In this document: in pieces, positions 12,201 to 64,000 of the stretch
Position numbering within the stretch: position 1 is the stretch's first letter
How the letters are laid out: each line of letters opens with the position of its first letter
Assembly (NCBI GenBank): GCA_023974075.1
Contig: CM043789.1
Coordinates: forward strand, 40,846,092 to 40,910,091
DNA from: Chaenocephalus aceratus
Lineage: Eukaryota > Chordata > Actinopteri > Perciformes > Channichthyidae
DNA: 64,000 nucleotides
Reading direction: 5' to 3'
The notes under the pieces: generated by a model
What the model saw: the letters and a program-made list of their open reading frames with translations, nothing else
Told to the model about the DNA's origin: nothing
Databases searched by the model: none
Program-made: the position numbers and the translations under genes

Positions 12201-12807
12201 CTAAATACTGCTTGAATAATAGTTGTCGCATTTGGTTGAAGCACAAATTGTTGATTTAACTTTGGGCCGCAATTTATTCATTATTGTCCTACATTGTTGT
12301 AAAACCAAGCCTTTATCCATTTATCTACCCAGTTGTTTACCTGAAGATTATTTCTACACATTTACATATTTATAACCAAACATCAATCTGCATTTGCACC
12401 AGTGAGAGCAAACCCTAACCCTACTTCATATTGAAGAAGCAGCCTGAAACATGCTGTGTACTGCAGATTGGGTCCTTCCTGCGCCAGACTAACTCAAGTC
12501 AGACTGTTTCATTTCCTATGTCTGTAGGTTAATACTACAAGGAATTCATAACAATACTTCCCTCTCTTTCTATCTCTCGTTTTTATTTTTGTAGCTGCCC
12601 AAAGGGCTGATTGTGTCTTGGCTCGGGCGCAGAGAGCAAGCACACTCCACTTACTCCGAGTACTCAATCAGTGGCAAACATGCTTGACTTTTGGCTTTGT
12701 GATTTATTCCATGCTATAAATGACTGCAACTCGGGCCTTTTTTCCAGGTGGAGGAGCTGTGTTAGCATACAGTAATCTCCTTTTATTCAAAGTGTGTGTG
12801 TGTGTCC

Positions 12808-13020
12808 GTCCTAGCATTACTATACTTGTGGGGACCTAAATCTGTTTACACAGTCACGTGTTGGGACTCGCCTCGACAAAATGGAGGTCCCAATAAGGGG
12901 CATCGTTAATTTTAGGGTGAAGACATGGTTAGGGTAAGGGTTAGGGTTAGGCATGTGTTGGTTATGGTTAAGGTTAGGATAAGTCTCCAGGAAATGCATG
13001 TAAGTCAATGTAATGTCCCC
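12808..13020. mobile_element. dispersed GT-associated repeat, copy 1
   Basis: It begins after a short GTGTGT run and reads ACTATACTTGTGGGGACCTA through GGTTAGGGTTAGGCATG to AATGTCCCCTGAAGTGATG, then a short GTGTG stretch. A second copy lies at 61758-61976, again between GT arrays. Class unknown; the two copies share most of their length. Confidence 0.6.
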
Positions 13021-13424
13021 TGAAGTGATGTATACATGGTGTGTGTTTTCTCCAAAGCCATTTGTCCATTTGTCGAATAATTAATAAATACGATATTATG
13101 AAATGAAACCAAGCATTTTTGAAAGAAAAGTTTTTTAATTAAATGCTGTTTCTATGCTGAAAAACAGTGTTTTTTTATAGAAGCAGGTATTATTGAATTT
13201 GATTGGTGGACAAAGGTCAAGGTCATCGTGACCTCACTTTTGTATCATATGAAAATTGGATCAGGGAGGAAGGCACTTCAGATTTGTTTAATTTGCTCTC
13301 TCCAATTTGATTTGAACCCCAGTTAATTTGATGAAATGTCCTCAAAATTCTTTTATTGTTATTTTTATAGTTTTTACCCTTAAACTCCCTCATCAACCTG
13401 CAGAGATATATAAACACAAACGGC

Positions 13425-13457
13425 AACCGAGGTATGAACCGAACCGTTACACCCCTA
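13425..13457. mobile_element. isolated terminal fragment of the GTGTAACGGT hAT family
   Basis: It reads ACCGAGGTATGAACCGAACC and GTTACACCCCTA, identical to the right end of the element at 11157-12200, with no matching left end nearby. Confidence 0.7.
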
Positions 13458-16400
13458 ACAATTACTCAAGTATGCAAAGGTCAAGAAACCAAAGCTGGTT
13501 ATAACTTGGTTGCAGACCTAACACACTTTCAACAAAAGCAAAAGCTGACAAAAGACAGATGAGGTTCTGTGCATCTGCTTACTTTGAATATTCATATTTA
13601 TTCATCTCACATCTGAAGTCTACTCCATACTTTCCTTGCCCACATGTCATGTATGGTTTTGTTTGCTGAGTCTTTATTGAATCGACAGGATGTTAGCTTT
13701 CAATATTCTCCACCTTCTGTTCGTGACTGAGTAATATGTACTTACACACTGAGTGACGGTTTCCTACCCCAGCTTGCAGCTCTGCTCATGCTCCCTTGCG
13801 GCTGACTGGATTTAAGAGGCACTGTAATCTGAGATCTGGAGGTTTTTCTGGATATGTACGGCCTTCCATGAGGAAATCTGAAGCCTATAAAGATAAGACA
13901 TTCTTTGATATAAGCTGTGGTTTATTGAACACTTACTACAATGAGGGAGGCTATATGTTTTGAGGCTGTTGTGACTCTGATAATGTGGTGTCAGGGAGGG
14001 TGATGTTTTTATGGGGCCCTGCATGACGCTGAACCATGTTATGCTCGCCCTCCTAAAAAAGGAAAACCAAAAGCCTTAATTACCTCTCACAAGGCCGCTG
14101 AAGTTAATTTCTGTAGTCACATGTTCAAGCAATTACTCAGTGTAATGAAGTGGAACTTGGCTCACTACAGTTCACAGGACTCCCTCTGCATCCCTTTTTC
14201 CTAGCCTAGTTTGGCTATTCTAGAGGAATCATCACAACATTAAACCAGGCAATACTTCACTCTGGATGCATACATTTATCCGTGTCAATATCCATTCCTC
14301 CTTTAATAATGTCTCCACAGCTATCTCAATATCACGGGCTAGTGAGAGAGGCGGGGGAAGCGCATTATCTATGTCGGGGTGTTACAGTATTGGGGATTAT
14401 CCCTGACCGATAGTTTCCCTTCCAGGCACCATTAGCCTCATCCCATTTGGTATTTCCAACACCTGAGAAACACCATCCGCCGGGCACAATAATTATTACC
14501 ATTGTATTTTAGGATATATAAATTAATCATGGAGATCACAAGCAACTACTTTACATTTCTGGACTGTGACCAAGTAACACATCCTCCCCAAGGATGCCAA
14601 GGGCCTGCACATCATTAAAATGGAGTTGTGCTATCCGACAGGAGGACAGTGCCAGCTCCCTCACTTGTATACCTCACGGGATTCTGGCCTCTGCATTCCC
14701 ACAATATGCATAATGGGTACTGTCTAAGGCTAAATGCAATTAGGGTCCTTGAGCCTGACTTTGAATGCTAAATGAACATGGGACACGAGTTTGCGGGAAG
14801 ACGGAATAAAGTTGATCAGCTTGAAAGTGAAAGTGGACAGCTGACTACAGCGAACATAAATTAACATCGATCACTGGGCCGCGCACGTACGCTAATGACT
14901 CAAGGCTGCAGGGGCTTGTTAGACAACCTCTGCAAAGGACTGTAATGGCTCCCATATACTTGCAATCCACTAAATACCAATGGCCAAAATTCCTCATTAA
15001 GCATCCTCATATTGGCAAATGATCTGTCTTGGATTCTCATGCATGGTTTTGGATGTTAATGTAGATGTTTTCTAGAATAAATAGCTCAATTCGATCTATC
15101 TCACGAGGAGTGGATGACTCTCATTATACTGTAAGCTTCTACGTAGTTTAAACTCAAATTCAGGAACAGAACATGACTACCAAATAAGTCTGATCAATAC
15201 AAATAAGTTATGTATGAGTTTATAAAGTAGCTAATTGTATCTGTCAGTCAAAATGAGAACACTTTCAAGAAGTGGGATTTCAAAAATGTCTGTCCGAGTC
15301 TAATTCGAACTGCTCTGAGTTTCTGCGGAGCTTGGCAAGCGCATCTGAATTTAAAAACATATTGATTTGGAATTACTTACAGGTGCTGGCCTATAACAGT
15401 ATTGATCGTGGATAGGCGTTTTGACAAAATGTCTGGAACACATTTCACATCGATTTAAAAGTTTCTCAGAGACCAATATAAAAGGTCTGCTTCTAACTGT
15501 AATTGCCATGTGAAGCTTTGAGTCCTTCACTTAGCACATATTCATCCAGCACCGTAATCAACATACAGTAGGGTTATCTTTGACTCTACTGAGAAGAGTA
15601 CAAAAGAACGGTGAATTGAAAGAATATCTTGAAAGCTCCGAGTCTCAAGTAGGTCAAAGGAGAAATGAAAAATGCAGCTTTGTCTTCGTGTTACATGGAT
15701 AAAGTTTCTTCACTGGCTTTCTCCGGAACAGGGCGAATATATCAACCCGGTGCATCTCATAAGGAGAGACATCAACCAAGTCTCTTGTTCCATCGATCCA
15801 TCTCTCCATATTTGATTGAGACTAATGTCAAGACCGTGGGCAGGAGGACAAACACAAGGCCAAAAGGTTAAAAAAGGCCGAAACCAAATCAATAATGATG
15901 ACTGACAACATGAAGCGTGAATGATCCGTATTGCAACCTCCTCAGAATAAATAATGGACAGCGGGATAAATCTACTTCACTCCCGACACCGCTAATGCGT
16001 TTTCCTCCCTTCTTCTCTTCGTGATTTTGTTCTGTTGGATCCATCTGTCTGATAAACTATTTATTACATGCACTGAAATAAAAGACAAAGAAAAAACGCA
16101 GGAAAAGAAATGTTGAGTATTGAGCATTTTGTGTTTTGTTTTAATGAAAGTTAGTAAAGTATGCTCGTCTAAGAACTTTACATGGTGTGGCATTAGTCAA
16201 CATGTTGTCTGAGGGAGTGTCAGAGTTGAAGAACTGCTGGTGGAGCAAACATCAAACAACTTCATCTACTTCCAAACATTTTTCAGTGGAAATGTGCTTT
16301 GGAATTTAATGGCGGAAACCTAATAAGTGTCCCTGACTAAAACATGATGTAGTCGAATCTCATTGGTGAAGTGTAGTCTATCATCAACTCATCAAATCAT

Positions 16401-18217
16401 GCTTTTCTTACTGAAGTCATTTTTAAATGGACAAAGAGACGGAACAGTTTTCTGTAGCCTGCATATTATTCGTGTTTTGTTATGGCATCTTTTACCCTAA
16501 TTGCATTCCTGTCAATTTAGCAATCTATAGACAGAAGGGAAACAACACAGTTTGGTCCATGAATTCAACATGTATTCAGCACTCTGGTTTCCTTGTCTCA
16601 AAGTCAACGTTTTTGTGTAATGTGTGTGTGGTTAGATTCTCTGAAATAAGATCTGTGGTTAACACAAGCTTTAGAGGTTTTCACGTTTGGTTCTATGACA
16701 TAACATGCGTCAGTAAATACCTGACTTGTCAATGTGTGAACCTTCTATGTTTCATAAAAGTGTTGGTTGCTAACAAGTGACTGAAAAAGACGACTATGCG
16801 TTGTCATGGCAAACCTGCCAGTCCGCCTTTCGCCTAGCGGTGGTGATGGGCAGCCAAACAATAGCTTTATACTTCTGTTTGCATTCACGCTTAATCGCAA
16901 AATGATGTTATGGTGTTAATATGATAGCCAGCCAGCGCAAACAGAACACTGATATAGTCTTAACTTTGATTAGCCAACATGTCCTTATTGTCACAACCCG
17001 TAACATGATGGTTTGATTTGTTTAAGCCCTCATTGGAAGTCATGTTATCGCCTCCCCTCTCTTTCATAAGGGAAAATGCAGAGTCAGATGATAGTTCTCT
17101 GCTTGACATTCTGATTATAAAAGCTATTAACAATGGGCACCCAACACCTAGATGTATTGGAGTACAGACTGCACTGGAACTCTTCACCTACCTGCCACCC
17201 TTTTAAATAAACGGAGCCAAAACACCACCTACCCTTTGGAATCTTTTAGACTTACCCGACCTTGATTTGAGTGGTTTTGGTTTTTCAGTGACATCCAGTT
17301 CATTTTATACGATTTTACTAACCCGGAGTGCCTTTATTTTATTATTATTAGTTAATTTTAACCCTTTTTAAATTAATATTACTGGGGAGATTGTTTTAAT
17401 TATTTGTACGGGGAGATCTGCTTTTTAACATACTCTGCCGCCGTTCCGTGGTCCGGCTCCGCTCTGCACTTTTTAACCGTTCTTTTGAAACGGTCGTGTC
17501 CTCACGGAGCTTTTATGATGCTTTTAAAAGGGTTTTTATAAGGTGTATGCTTACGGAGGTTTTTTAATGTTTTTTTAAACACCTATCTACCGAGAGCCAG
17601 TGCACCACTCCGGAGGAGCCCTGCACTCTTCCCCAACCTAACCCATAGACTGCATTAAGTTTCATGTGATATTATTTGACTGTGTTGGCTAAGTTGTCTT
17701 TTCTTAATCAATGGCAATAGTTCTTGGCATCATGGTCCATGGTGTCGTTGTGAAGTGGTTTGAAGGATTTTCCGACTTAAGTGTAGTTTTCTCATTCCCT
17801 GTGATATACTGTACAGTAGACTGTACATTAATACATCACACATTTTGCTAGAGTAAATATGTTGATCTAACAGTTTTTCAGAGAGTTTAGCGTTACTGTT
17901 GGCAGGCGGCTGTGCTCATCTGTTGCCGCTGCTGCGAGCACCCTTTTTTTTCTCTATTTTTTTTTTTGATGCTTGTCTTGCTCCTGGGAGATAGTGTAGC
18001 AGCGATATGTGTACACTAAGCATCAGCTCCCCGGTATCAGCTGCTAGCCGGCCCTTCGGCATGGGATCTTGGCTCGGCTTATTTGGTTGGATGAATTATT
18101 AATGGCTCACCGATTTTCCACACATTCCAGCATGTTTCCTTTTTCTTTCCAGAAGACTTGTTGTCGATGGCATGTCCTCATCTCCACATAACTCATTCGC
18201 CCTGCTTTTTCTTCCAG
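13458..18217. other. 4.7-kb upstream stretch, largely repeat-free
   Basis: Apart from a diverged dispersed repeat at about 16578-16800, no transposon ends, exons or long open frames were recognised. In this window such a stretch is unusually free of insertions. It directly precedes the first coding exon and must contain or adjoin the non-coding exon(s) and promoter, which I could not locate. Confidence 0.5.
16578..16800. repeat. unclassified dispersed repeat, copy 1
   Basis: Blocks such as TGTCTCAAAGTCAA, GTTCTATGACATAA and GTTGGTTGCTAACAAGTG recur in the same order at 55635-55830 (GTCTCGAAGTCAA, GTTCTACGACATAA, GCTGGTTGCTAACAAGTG). Ends and class not determined. Confidence 0.55.
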
Positions 18218-58080
<39,863 letters not shown>

Positions 58081-58900
58081 GTATGTCAAATACAAGTTGA
58101 AACAATAGTGCCACAAGGAAAACTCCAACAAGAGTAGACAATCATCCCAGAATGACTGACAGTACAATAAGCCGGCGTTCATTAGGATAGAACCGCCGGT
58201 GGCGACAACGTGGAAATGTTCTGACATTGACATACTGCACGTGGTGAAGCGGCAGTGAGCTAATCTAGGGGATGAAGAAGTCTGTTGGCAGCCGTTCCCC
58301 AGTCTCCAAAACACCTCGATACCAAGAGAGAGCTCTATTCAGACAAAAATAAATAAAAGAAAGTGTGAACATCATACATCACTATCCTGTACAACAACCA
58401 CTCCCCTGAGGGATGTTGCTGTGGAAAACCGAGATAAAAATAACACTCTCTGCTAAAACCCTAGATACTTTCCAAGGTAGGGTATGCCCAGGTGGCTCGA
58501 ACTACGCTGAGCAGCTTTGAGGTCATTGCAAGTGTTTGCTATTGTTATAAAACAGGTTTGACGCACACGATGCCAGTGTGTTGGCGCTAGACGGAGCAGT
58601 TTAGCTGAATATTCAAGCTGAAAAATGGAAACACTATTGAACCGGATTCATGCGACATAATGAAAGGCTTGTCTTGTGGGTAGATATTCATTCTAATTTC
58701 CGTAATAACAAACTTCTCTAAAAAAAGTCCATTGGGTTTTTTCTTTTTGACACATTCGTATGTATCTAATTAAAGCATACATTGAATAATGTTTCAATGG
58801 TCATTAAACAGCGCCACCTGGTGCATTGTTTTCAGCAATTAAGTTGCCCATGTTAGTCAAGTTATCAAGTAATATATTCTGAATGAACATATGCGAAGTC
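58081..58900. other. intron 18, proximal part
   Basis: No exon or transposon recognised. Confidence 0.55.
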
Positions 58901-58919
58901 CATTTGTTGAAAGTGAGTC

Positions 58920-59235
58920 ATTTAATGTTACGGTATTTAGTTTCAGAAATGTTCCAACATTGAGTGTTTATACAAAGACTTGAATCACACGTAAAAACAC
59001 AAGTTTGTTTTGAATGTTGTTGAACTGACTAAATGCTATAAACCTGTATGCATCTTTCACTCGGGGCGCACTCTCTCAGGATACTGTGTGTTCTGTGAGA
59101 CCTGTGTCTTTGAAGCTTCAAATAAATAACCAGATCCAAGACGACTCTGTCTGTTTCACCATTTATTGTTTGAGACTTCTGACTTGTGTATCTCCACAGT
59201 ATTGACTAGGCCTAAGATTTCCATAACACTAAACA
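58920..59235 (+). mobile_element. possible solo LTR
   Basis: CACTCGGGGCGCACTCTCTC, a CTTCAAATAAATAACC polyadenylation-like signal and a T-rich CTCTGTCTGTTTCACC stretch are arranged like the R-U5 part of a retroviral LTR. No second LTR, coding region or clear TG/CA ends with a duplication were identified, so this is tentative. Confidence 0.3.
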
Positions 59236-61136
59236 ACAACGTTTACTTTCCATTGATACCCAGAAGACCTCCTCCAGTATGACGTCTCCAGAGCATTCTT
59301 CATAAGGTTTTGAGGAAAACGTATTCGCTTTACAGAGAACTCTACAGGTTACAGATACGGTTTTGAACACATGGTGGACGAGTCGAATTGGTTTTGGTCA
59401 ACAAAAGTACTTGGATAGGTAGAAATAGTGCAGTTATTAAAGTCACGGTTGTATCTTGTCAATTGACTTGGTTTCATTCGGGACATGAACAGTCGTTCCC
59501 GTTTGAAAGGTTGGGAAAGAAGGAGGAAATTAGTTTAGCCCCAACACTGCTCTGGATTGTTACCTCAGACAGGCTCCATGTGTTTTCCAGATATGTCTCA
59601 TGTAGGGCTTCATGTATTTAAATGCTAGAGTGAGAACTTGGCCAATACAGTTGCAATTAGACTGAGGGCAAATATGTGGTGATACAAAGAAGAACATCTC
59701 AAGGTGTGGAGTGTACAAGTAAATAATTTACCAATTATTTTCTGCCTGCAGTTTCCTAGTTGCCTAGATGTAAGGGAATGGTTTAAAGGGGGCACTGACA
59801 TTTATACACACAATAACTGATGGCCACATTGTTAAAAGTGACTTGTCATCACGTTTTAAGCTGCTGTTATTCTCCCATCCAACAGATACATAAAACCATA
59901 AGCATAACCCCCTCGCTGTGCTGGGCTATTGGAAGGAGTATATAGACTGCAGTGACTTTATTGTTATATCTTCATACTGTTAACAAAGGGGTCAGTGGTG
60001 TTGTTCATGAAGGTTATTCTATAGAAAGATACATTGAAGAGACTCCTTTTGACAAGCTATCCCTGACATAAAAGTGTTTCAGTAAGTTGGCGTACCAACG
60101 ACTTGATTGGATTAGTTCAAGTGGCTCGTCAGTAAAAACGTCAAAAGACTTGCATTTAAAACGTGTAAGTAAAATGGTGGCTTGTTGGCTAGCACATGGA
60201 AAGAATACCTGCTGTTCCTGAGTTTCAAAAGAAATAAAAACCGTATTATCTATGGTCCCCTGAAAGAAATCTTGAAATAACTTCCTTCTGTAGTTCTACC
60301 TGAATGTCCCAGACGAGGATGTCCAGAACCTCCTGAGAGAGAGACGGTGAAACTGGAGAGCAGTGCTCATTCATAATGTCCTGTCTGGATGGTCTGCCAG
60401 AACACAGTACTTCGCCAAAAATACATTTCGTCAGAGAGCTGTAGTTATGGAAACAAAGATGTGATTTATTTTTAGAACCACGTACAAGTGATTTATTTAT
60501 TGAGAATCATATAGCAAACACTACTGATTCTCTGTATGCTAACCCTAACCCTGATCTCTAACCGATGAGCAACAGCGAATATGTTTTATTGTGTTTGTGC
60601 GTTTTATCAAAATGTTTGGTCCTTGTCAGAACAAAAGCTTTTAAGTCATATATTACTATAAAACCGGTATGCATTTATTTCCAACAAAGAAAGAATCGGC
60701 TAAACAAAAAGAATCAGAACTGCAGTCTGAGCTGATAAAATCCTCTCCTGTGGAGCCGAGCGCCTGGAGAATACTCCGGTCCCAGCAGGATACATCAGCC
60801 CCAAAGGGCTCTCCATGCATAGTGGCAAACAAATAATTGCATTGCCTTTTGATATTAGAGAAGAGTCATTAAACACTCTACCTGACGTGTTATAAAATGA
60901 CGAATGCACATTCATGTCAAACCTGACTATTGCTGAAGACAAGCATACGGAGTGGCATGTAAAGCATTTCCTCAGGGGCATTGTCGTCACATACAGCTTT
61001 GATTGGAACATCTGTTTGAAAGTTATGAGAGATGCATCTCCACTGCATGAGAGGATGATGACTCAACACCACACCCTACAATGTACGTTCCACTTCACCT
61101 TTTGGTTCTGTATATATGAATAGAGATAGCAGGAGC
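59236..61136. other. intron 18, middle part
   Basis: No feature recognised. In particular there is no candidate for the next contactin exon. Confidence 0.5.
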
Positions 61137-61510
61137 GCTTAGAGCAGGGGTCCCAACCTTTATTGTGCCAAGGACCGGCGGATACATGAAAAAAAAATCG
61201 CGGACCGGTTGCCAATTTTAACTGATTTTAATATTTACTCACCAGCAGGTAGCAACATATGCTAATTGTATGTAACAGCCTGAACAAATACTAGAACAAT
61301 ATGCATCAAAAACATATTAACAACGTTTAAAAAATAACCGGTGTCGTTTTTTGGTTTTTCGGGGGAAATGGAAAACCGAAAAAAACGACGTTATTCAGTT
61401 TTTAAACCAAAACGGGAAAACAGATAAATCAACGTTTTGGTTTTGTTTGTATGATTTACGGATAAACCAGTGAATGCAGGGAAAACGAGGAGAAGGCGCA
61501 TTATGAAGGA

Positions 61511-61684
61511 GGTGTGTTGTGTGTGGTGTGTGTGTGTGGTGTGTGTGTGTGTGGTGTGTGTGTGTGTGGTGTGTGTGTGTGTGTGTGGTGTGTGTGTGTG
61601 TGTGTGTGTGGTGTGTGTGTGTGTGTGGTGTGGTGGTGGTGTGGTGTGTGTGTGGGTGTGTTTGTGTGGTGTGTGGGTGGTGTG

Positions 61685-61756
<72 letters not shown>

Positions 61757-61757
61757 C
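61511..61757 (+). repeat. imperfect GT array
   Basis: GT runs interrupted by GGTG and GTGGTGGTG variants, to the left of the dispersed repeat. Confidence 0.9.
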
Positions 61758-61976
61758 CTAGCCTTACTATACTTGTGGGGACCTAAATCTGTTTACACAG
61801 TCACGTGTGGGGACTCGCCTCCCTTATGGGGACAATTTGGAGGTCCCCATAAGGGGCATCTTTAATTTTAGGGTGAAGACGTGGTTAGGTTAGGGTAAGT
61901 TAGGCATGTTTGGTTATGGTTAAGGTTCGGATAAGTCTCCAGGACATGCATGTAAGTCAATGTAATGTTTCCTGAA
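61758..61976. mobile_element. dispersed GT-associated repeat, copy 2
   Basis: Same sequence blocks as 12808-13020 (ACTATACTTGTGGGGACCTA, TTTTAGGGTGAAGACGTGGT, ATAAGTCTCCAGGACATGCA), lying between two GT arrays. Confidence 0.65.
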
Positions 61977-61978
61977 GT

Positions 61979-62314
<336 letters not shown>

Positions 62315-62518
62315 TCACTGACATTTGTTTTCAGAAGATATTATGAGTGACGTTCGTTCCGGTGCACACGATAGCATTTTCTCACTACATCGGGATTAAG
62401 ATTAAACTAACTTCTTTTGGGAACACCCGCATAATAGGTTACCTATGGAGTTAGCCAGATGTGTGTAAATGACTGTTCATGGTCATTTGAAAACAAATGC
62501 CGGTGTCGGACAAACACG

Positions 62519-62536
62519 CCGAGCTGAGCTGAGCTG

Positions 62537-62592
<56 letters not shown>
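62519..62592 (+). repeat. GAGCT run followed by a CA array
   Basis: About four GAGCT units run into 27 CA units (62539-62592). Confidence 0.93.
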
Positions 62593-62593
<1 letters not shown>

Positions 62594-62658
62594 CATGCGC
62601 CTTGGTGACTGATCATCTCCTTCATAAAACTAATAAAGGGGGAGTAATCGGGCAGTTC

Positions 62659-62735
62659 GATGTGTGTAGAGATGTGTGTAGACGTGTGTAGAGATGTGTG
62701 TAGAGATGTGTGTAGACGTGTGTGTAGACGTGTGT
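62659..62735 (+). repeat. 12-bp minisatellite (GTGTGTAGAGAT)
   Basis: About six copies of GATGTGTGTAGA with GACGTGTGTAGA variants. Confidence 0.85.
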
Positions 62736-63445
62736 GGTTAACACGTAGCAGCCTGCAGTCACTCGCTGTTCTGATGAAGGTAAACACAGTGAAGGCGGTG
62801 CGTAAAAAGGCGCAGCTCTCGGCGCGCTGGTGCTGCACTTCTCAGAGGCGGAGTACACGTCCCGCTGCCTCCTGATGCTGCAGCCATTTCATGAAGTGAA
62901 GGAGGCTTTCCTTCTATGAAACAGCTGCGGGCAGCAGATACCGTGAGAGTCCCGGACATGAACTCATAGATCAAGGCAGACTGGTTTACGCTCCTGTTTT
63001 GCCAATCCGGTGCTTAAACAAATAGCTCTACACCCTGGCCGACATGTCCTTAAAATGAAGTCCGAGTTTGAAATATATCTCAAATAATGTGCACTGCCAT
63101 TTCCCCACATAAACATAACAGTCTGCAATTAAACGGTTGTCTCCTGTGCGCTCCACTTCCTGCTTGGCGCACCGGTAACTTTCTCGTGCGCTCAAGAGGC
63201 TGAGGCCTTTGGCTGAGCCGCCGAATCCCTCGGAACATCATAAAAGCCATTTTTAACGTTTTTCTGGTGAAAGATTAACTAGGCTACTGGATGAAATAAT
63301 ATGACTGGTATAGGTGCGAAAATATTATGATAAAATATTTGTATATATTTATAATTCTGCAAATATTACCATAAACTCACAGCTATTTCGCGGCCCGGCA
63401 GTAACACCGGGCCGCAGACCGGGGGTTGGAACCCCTGGCTTAGAG

Positions 63446-64000
63446 TACCCCTTCACTGACTGAACGCTTTGAACCTAAGTGCAGCTCCAACAGACTGAGA
63501 AAGTATAAAATACTCCAGGAAACTCAACCTCTCAACACGTTGAAGCACACACGATTGAGGCTTTTTGCATCTAGAACTAAACACCACTACAAAAGTCGTG
63601 AACATGGCAGGATTAACTTTTGAGAGGGCAGTGTTTTGCCCTTTGCCTCACTTTATCTTGGAGAATGCACTATGAGAGCGTCGGGATCCTGATCACCATT
63701 TCGGTCTTTTTTTTTCATTAATGACCGCCTTGCCGCACATTATCCCGCCTCTTGTTTGGCAACTTACTAAATAAACTATTGACCTGATTTTGAATACCAA
63801 TTTACGGAAGAGGATTAGGGCCACATGATTTATTTTTTTTGGGAGGATTTGAACAAAAAACGGAATTCTGACTTTTTTCTCAGAACAAAAAAACATAATT
63901 GTTGTATTGATTTAAAAATCATCGTATTGCTTCTACTAAGAAAAAAATAGTCCAAGTTCCAAGTTGGTACGATAACAACGTACCCAGAAGTGACGGCAGC
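63446..64000. other. intron 18, right end of window
   Basis: No feature recognised. The sequence ends inside the intron. Confidence 0.55.

Noticed and set aside
12900..12960. TTAGGG-like runs as interstitial telomere repeats
   Set aside because: They are short and imperfect and belong to the dispersed GT-associated repeat (also in copy 2).
18153..18217. Acceptor at about 18152 as the true start of the first coding exon
   Set aside because: Possible, but the pyrimidine tract before 18217 is as good and closer. Coding content is unchanged either way.

Overview
This is vertebrate nuclear DNA, almost certainly from a teleost fish. The reasons are small exons split by GT-AG introns, L2 and Rex1-like LINEs with fish-type 3' ends, a tRNA-derived SINE, very many short hAT, Harbinger-like and piggyBac-like elements with their target duplications still visible, and long microsatellites. 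I cannot name the species.

The only host gene I can support is a contactin, a GPI-anchored neural cell-adhesion protein with six Ig and four fibronectin type III domains. It lies on the plus strand and runs off the right edge. Eighteen coding exons were placed between 18303 and 58080. They encode the signal peptide, Ig1-Ig6, FN3-1, FN3-2 and the first half of FN3-3, about 840 residues. Splice phases chain correctly through every junction except at the FN3-1 exon (53585-53745). That exon carries two single-base insertions and sits directly behind a minisatellite that contains copies of its own splice acceptor. By recollection of family sequences the protein is closest to contactin-3, with contactin-4 and -5 next; no alignment was run.

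Layout. Bases 1-18217 are upstream DNA or 5' non-coding gene territory and are rich in transposons: a SINE split by a hAT MITE (1.5-2.3 kb), a hAT derivative (3.7-4.7 kb), an L2 LINE with an intact YADD (4.8-6.2 kb), an L2 fused to a second LINE between inverted repeats (6.5-9.8 kb), and an internally deleted BED-finger hAT (11.2-12.2 kb). Bases 18218-37705 hold exons 1-10; their introns contain a Rex1-like LINE split by a hAT MITE, two copies of a TTAA-flanked MITE (one carrying a nested Harbinger-like element), a hairpin-bearing MITE, a 158-unit TG array and a CCTTG array. Intron 10 (37706-45904) is a second transposon cluster. Exons 11-18 lie at 45905-58080. The rest is intron 18, most of it a 2.3-kb hAT-flanked element.

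Most short open frames in the window are chance, repeat-derived, or pieces of transposon proteins. No RNA gene, CRISPR array or second host gene was recognised.
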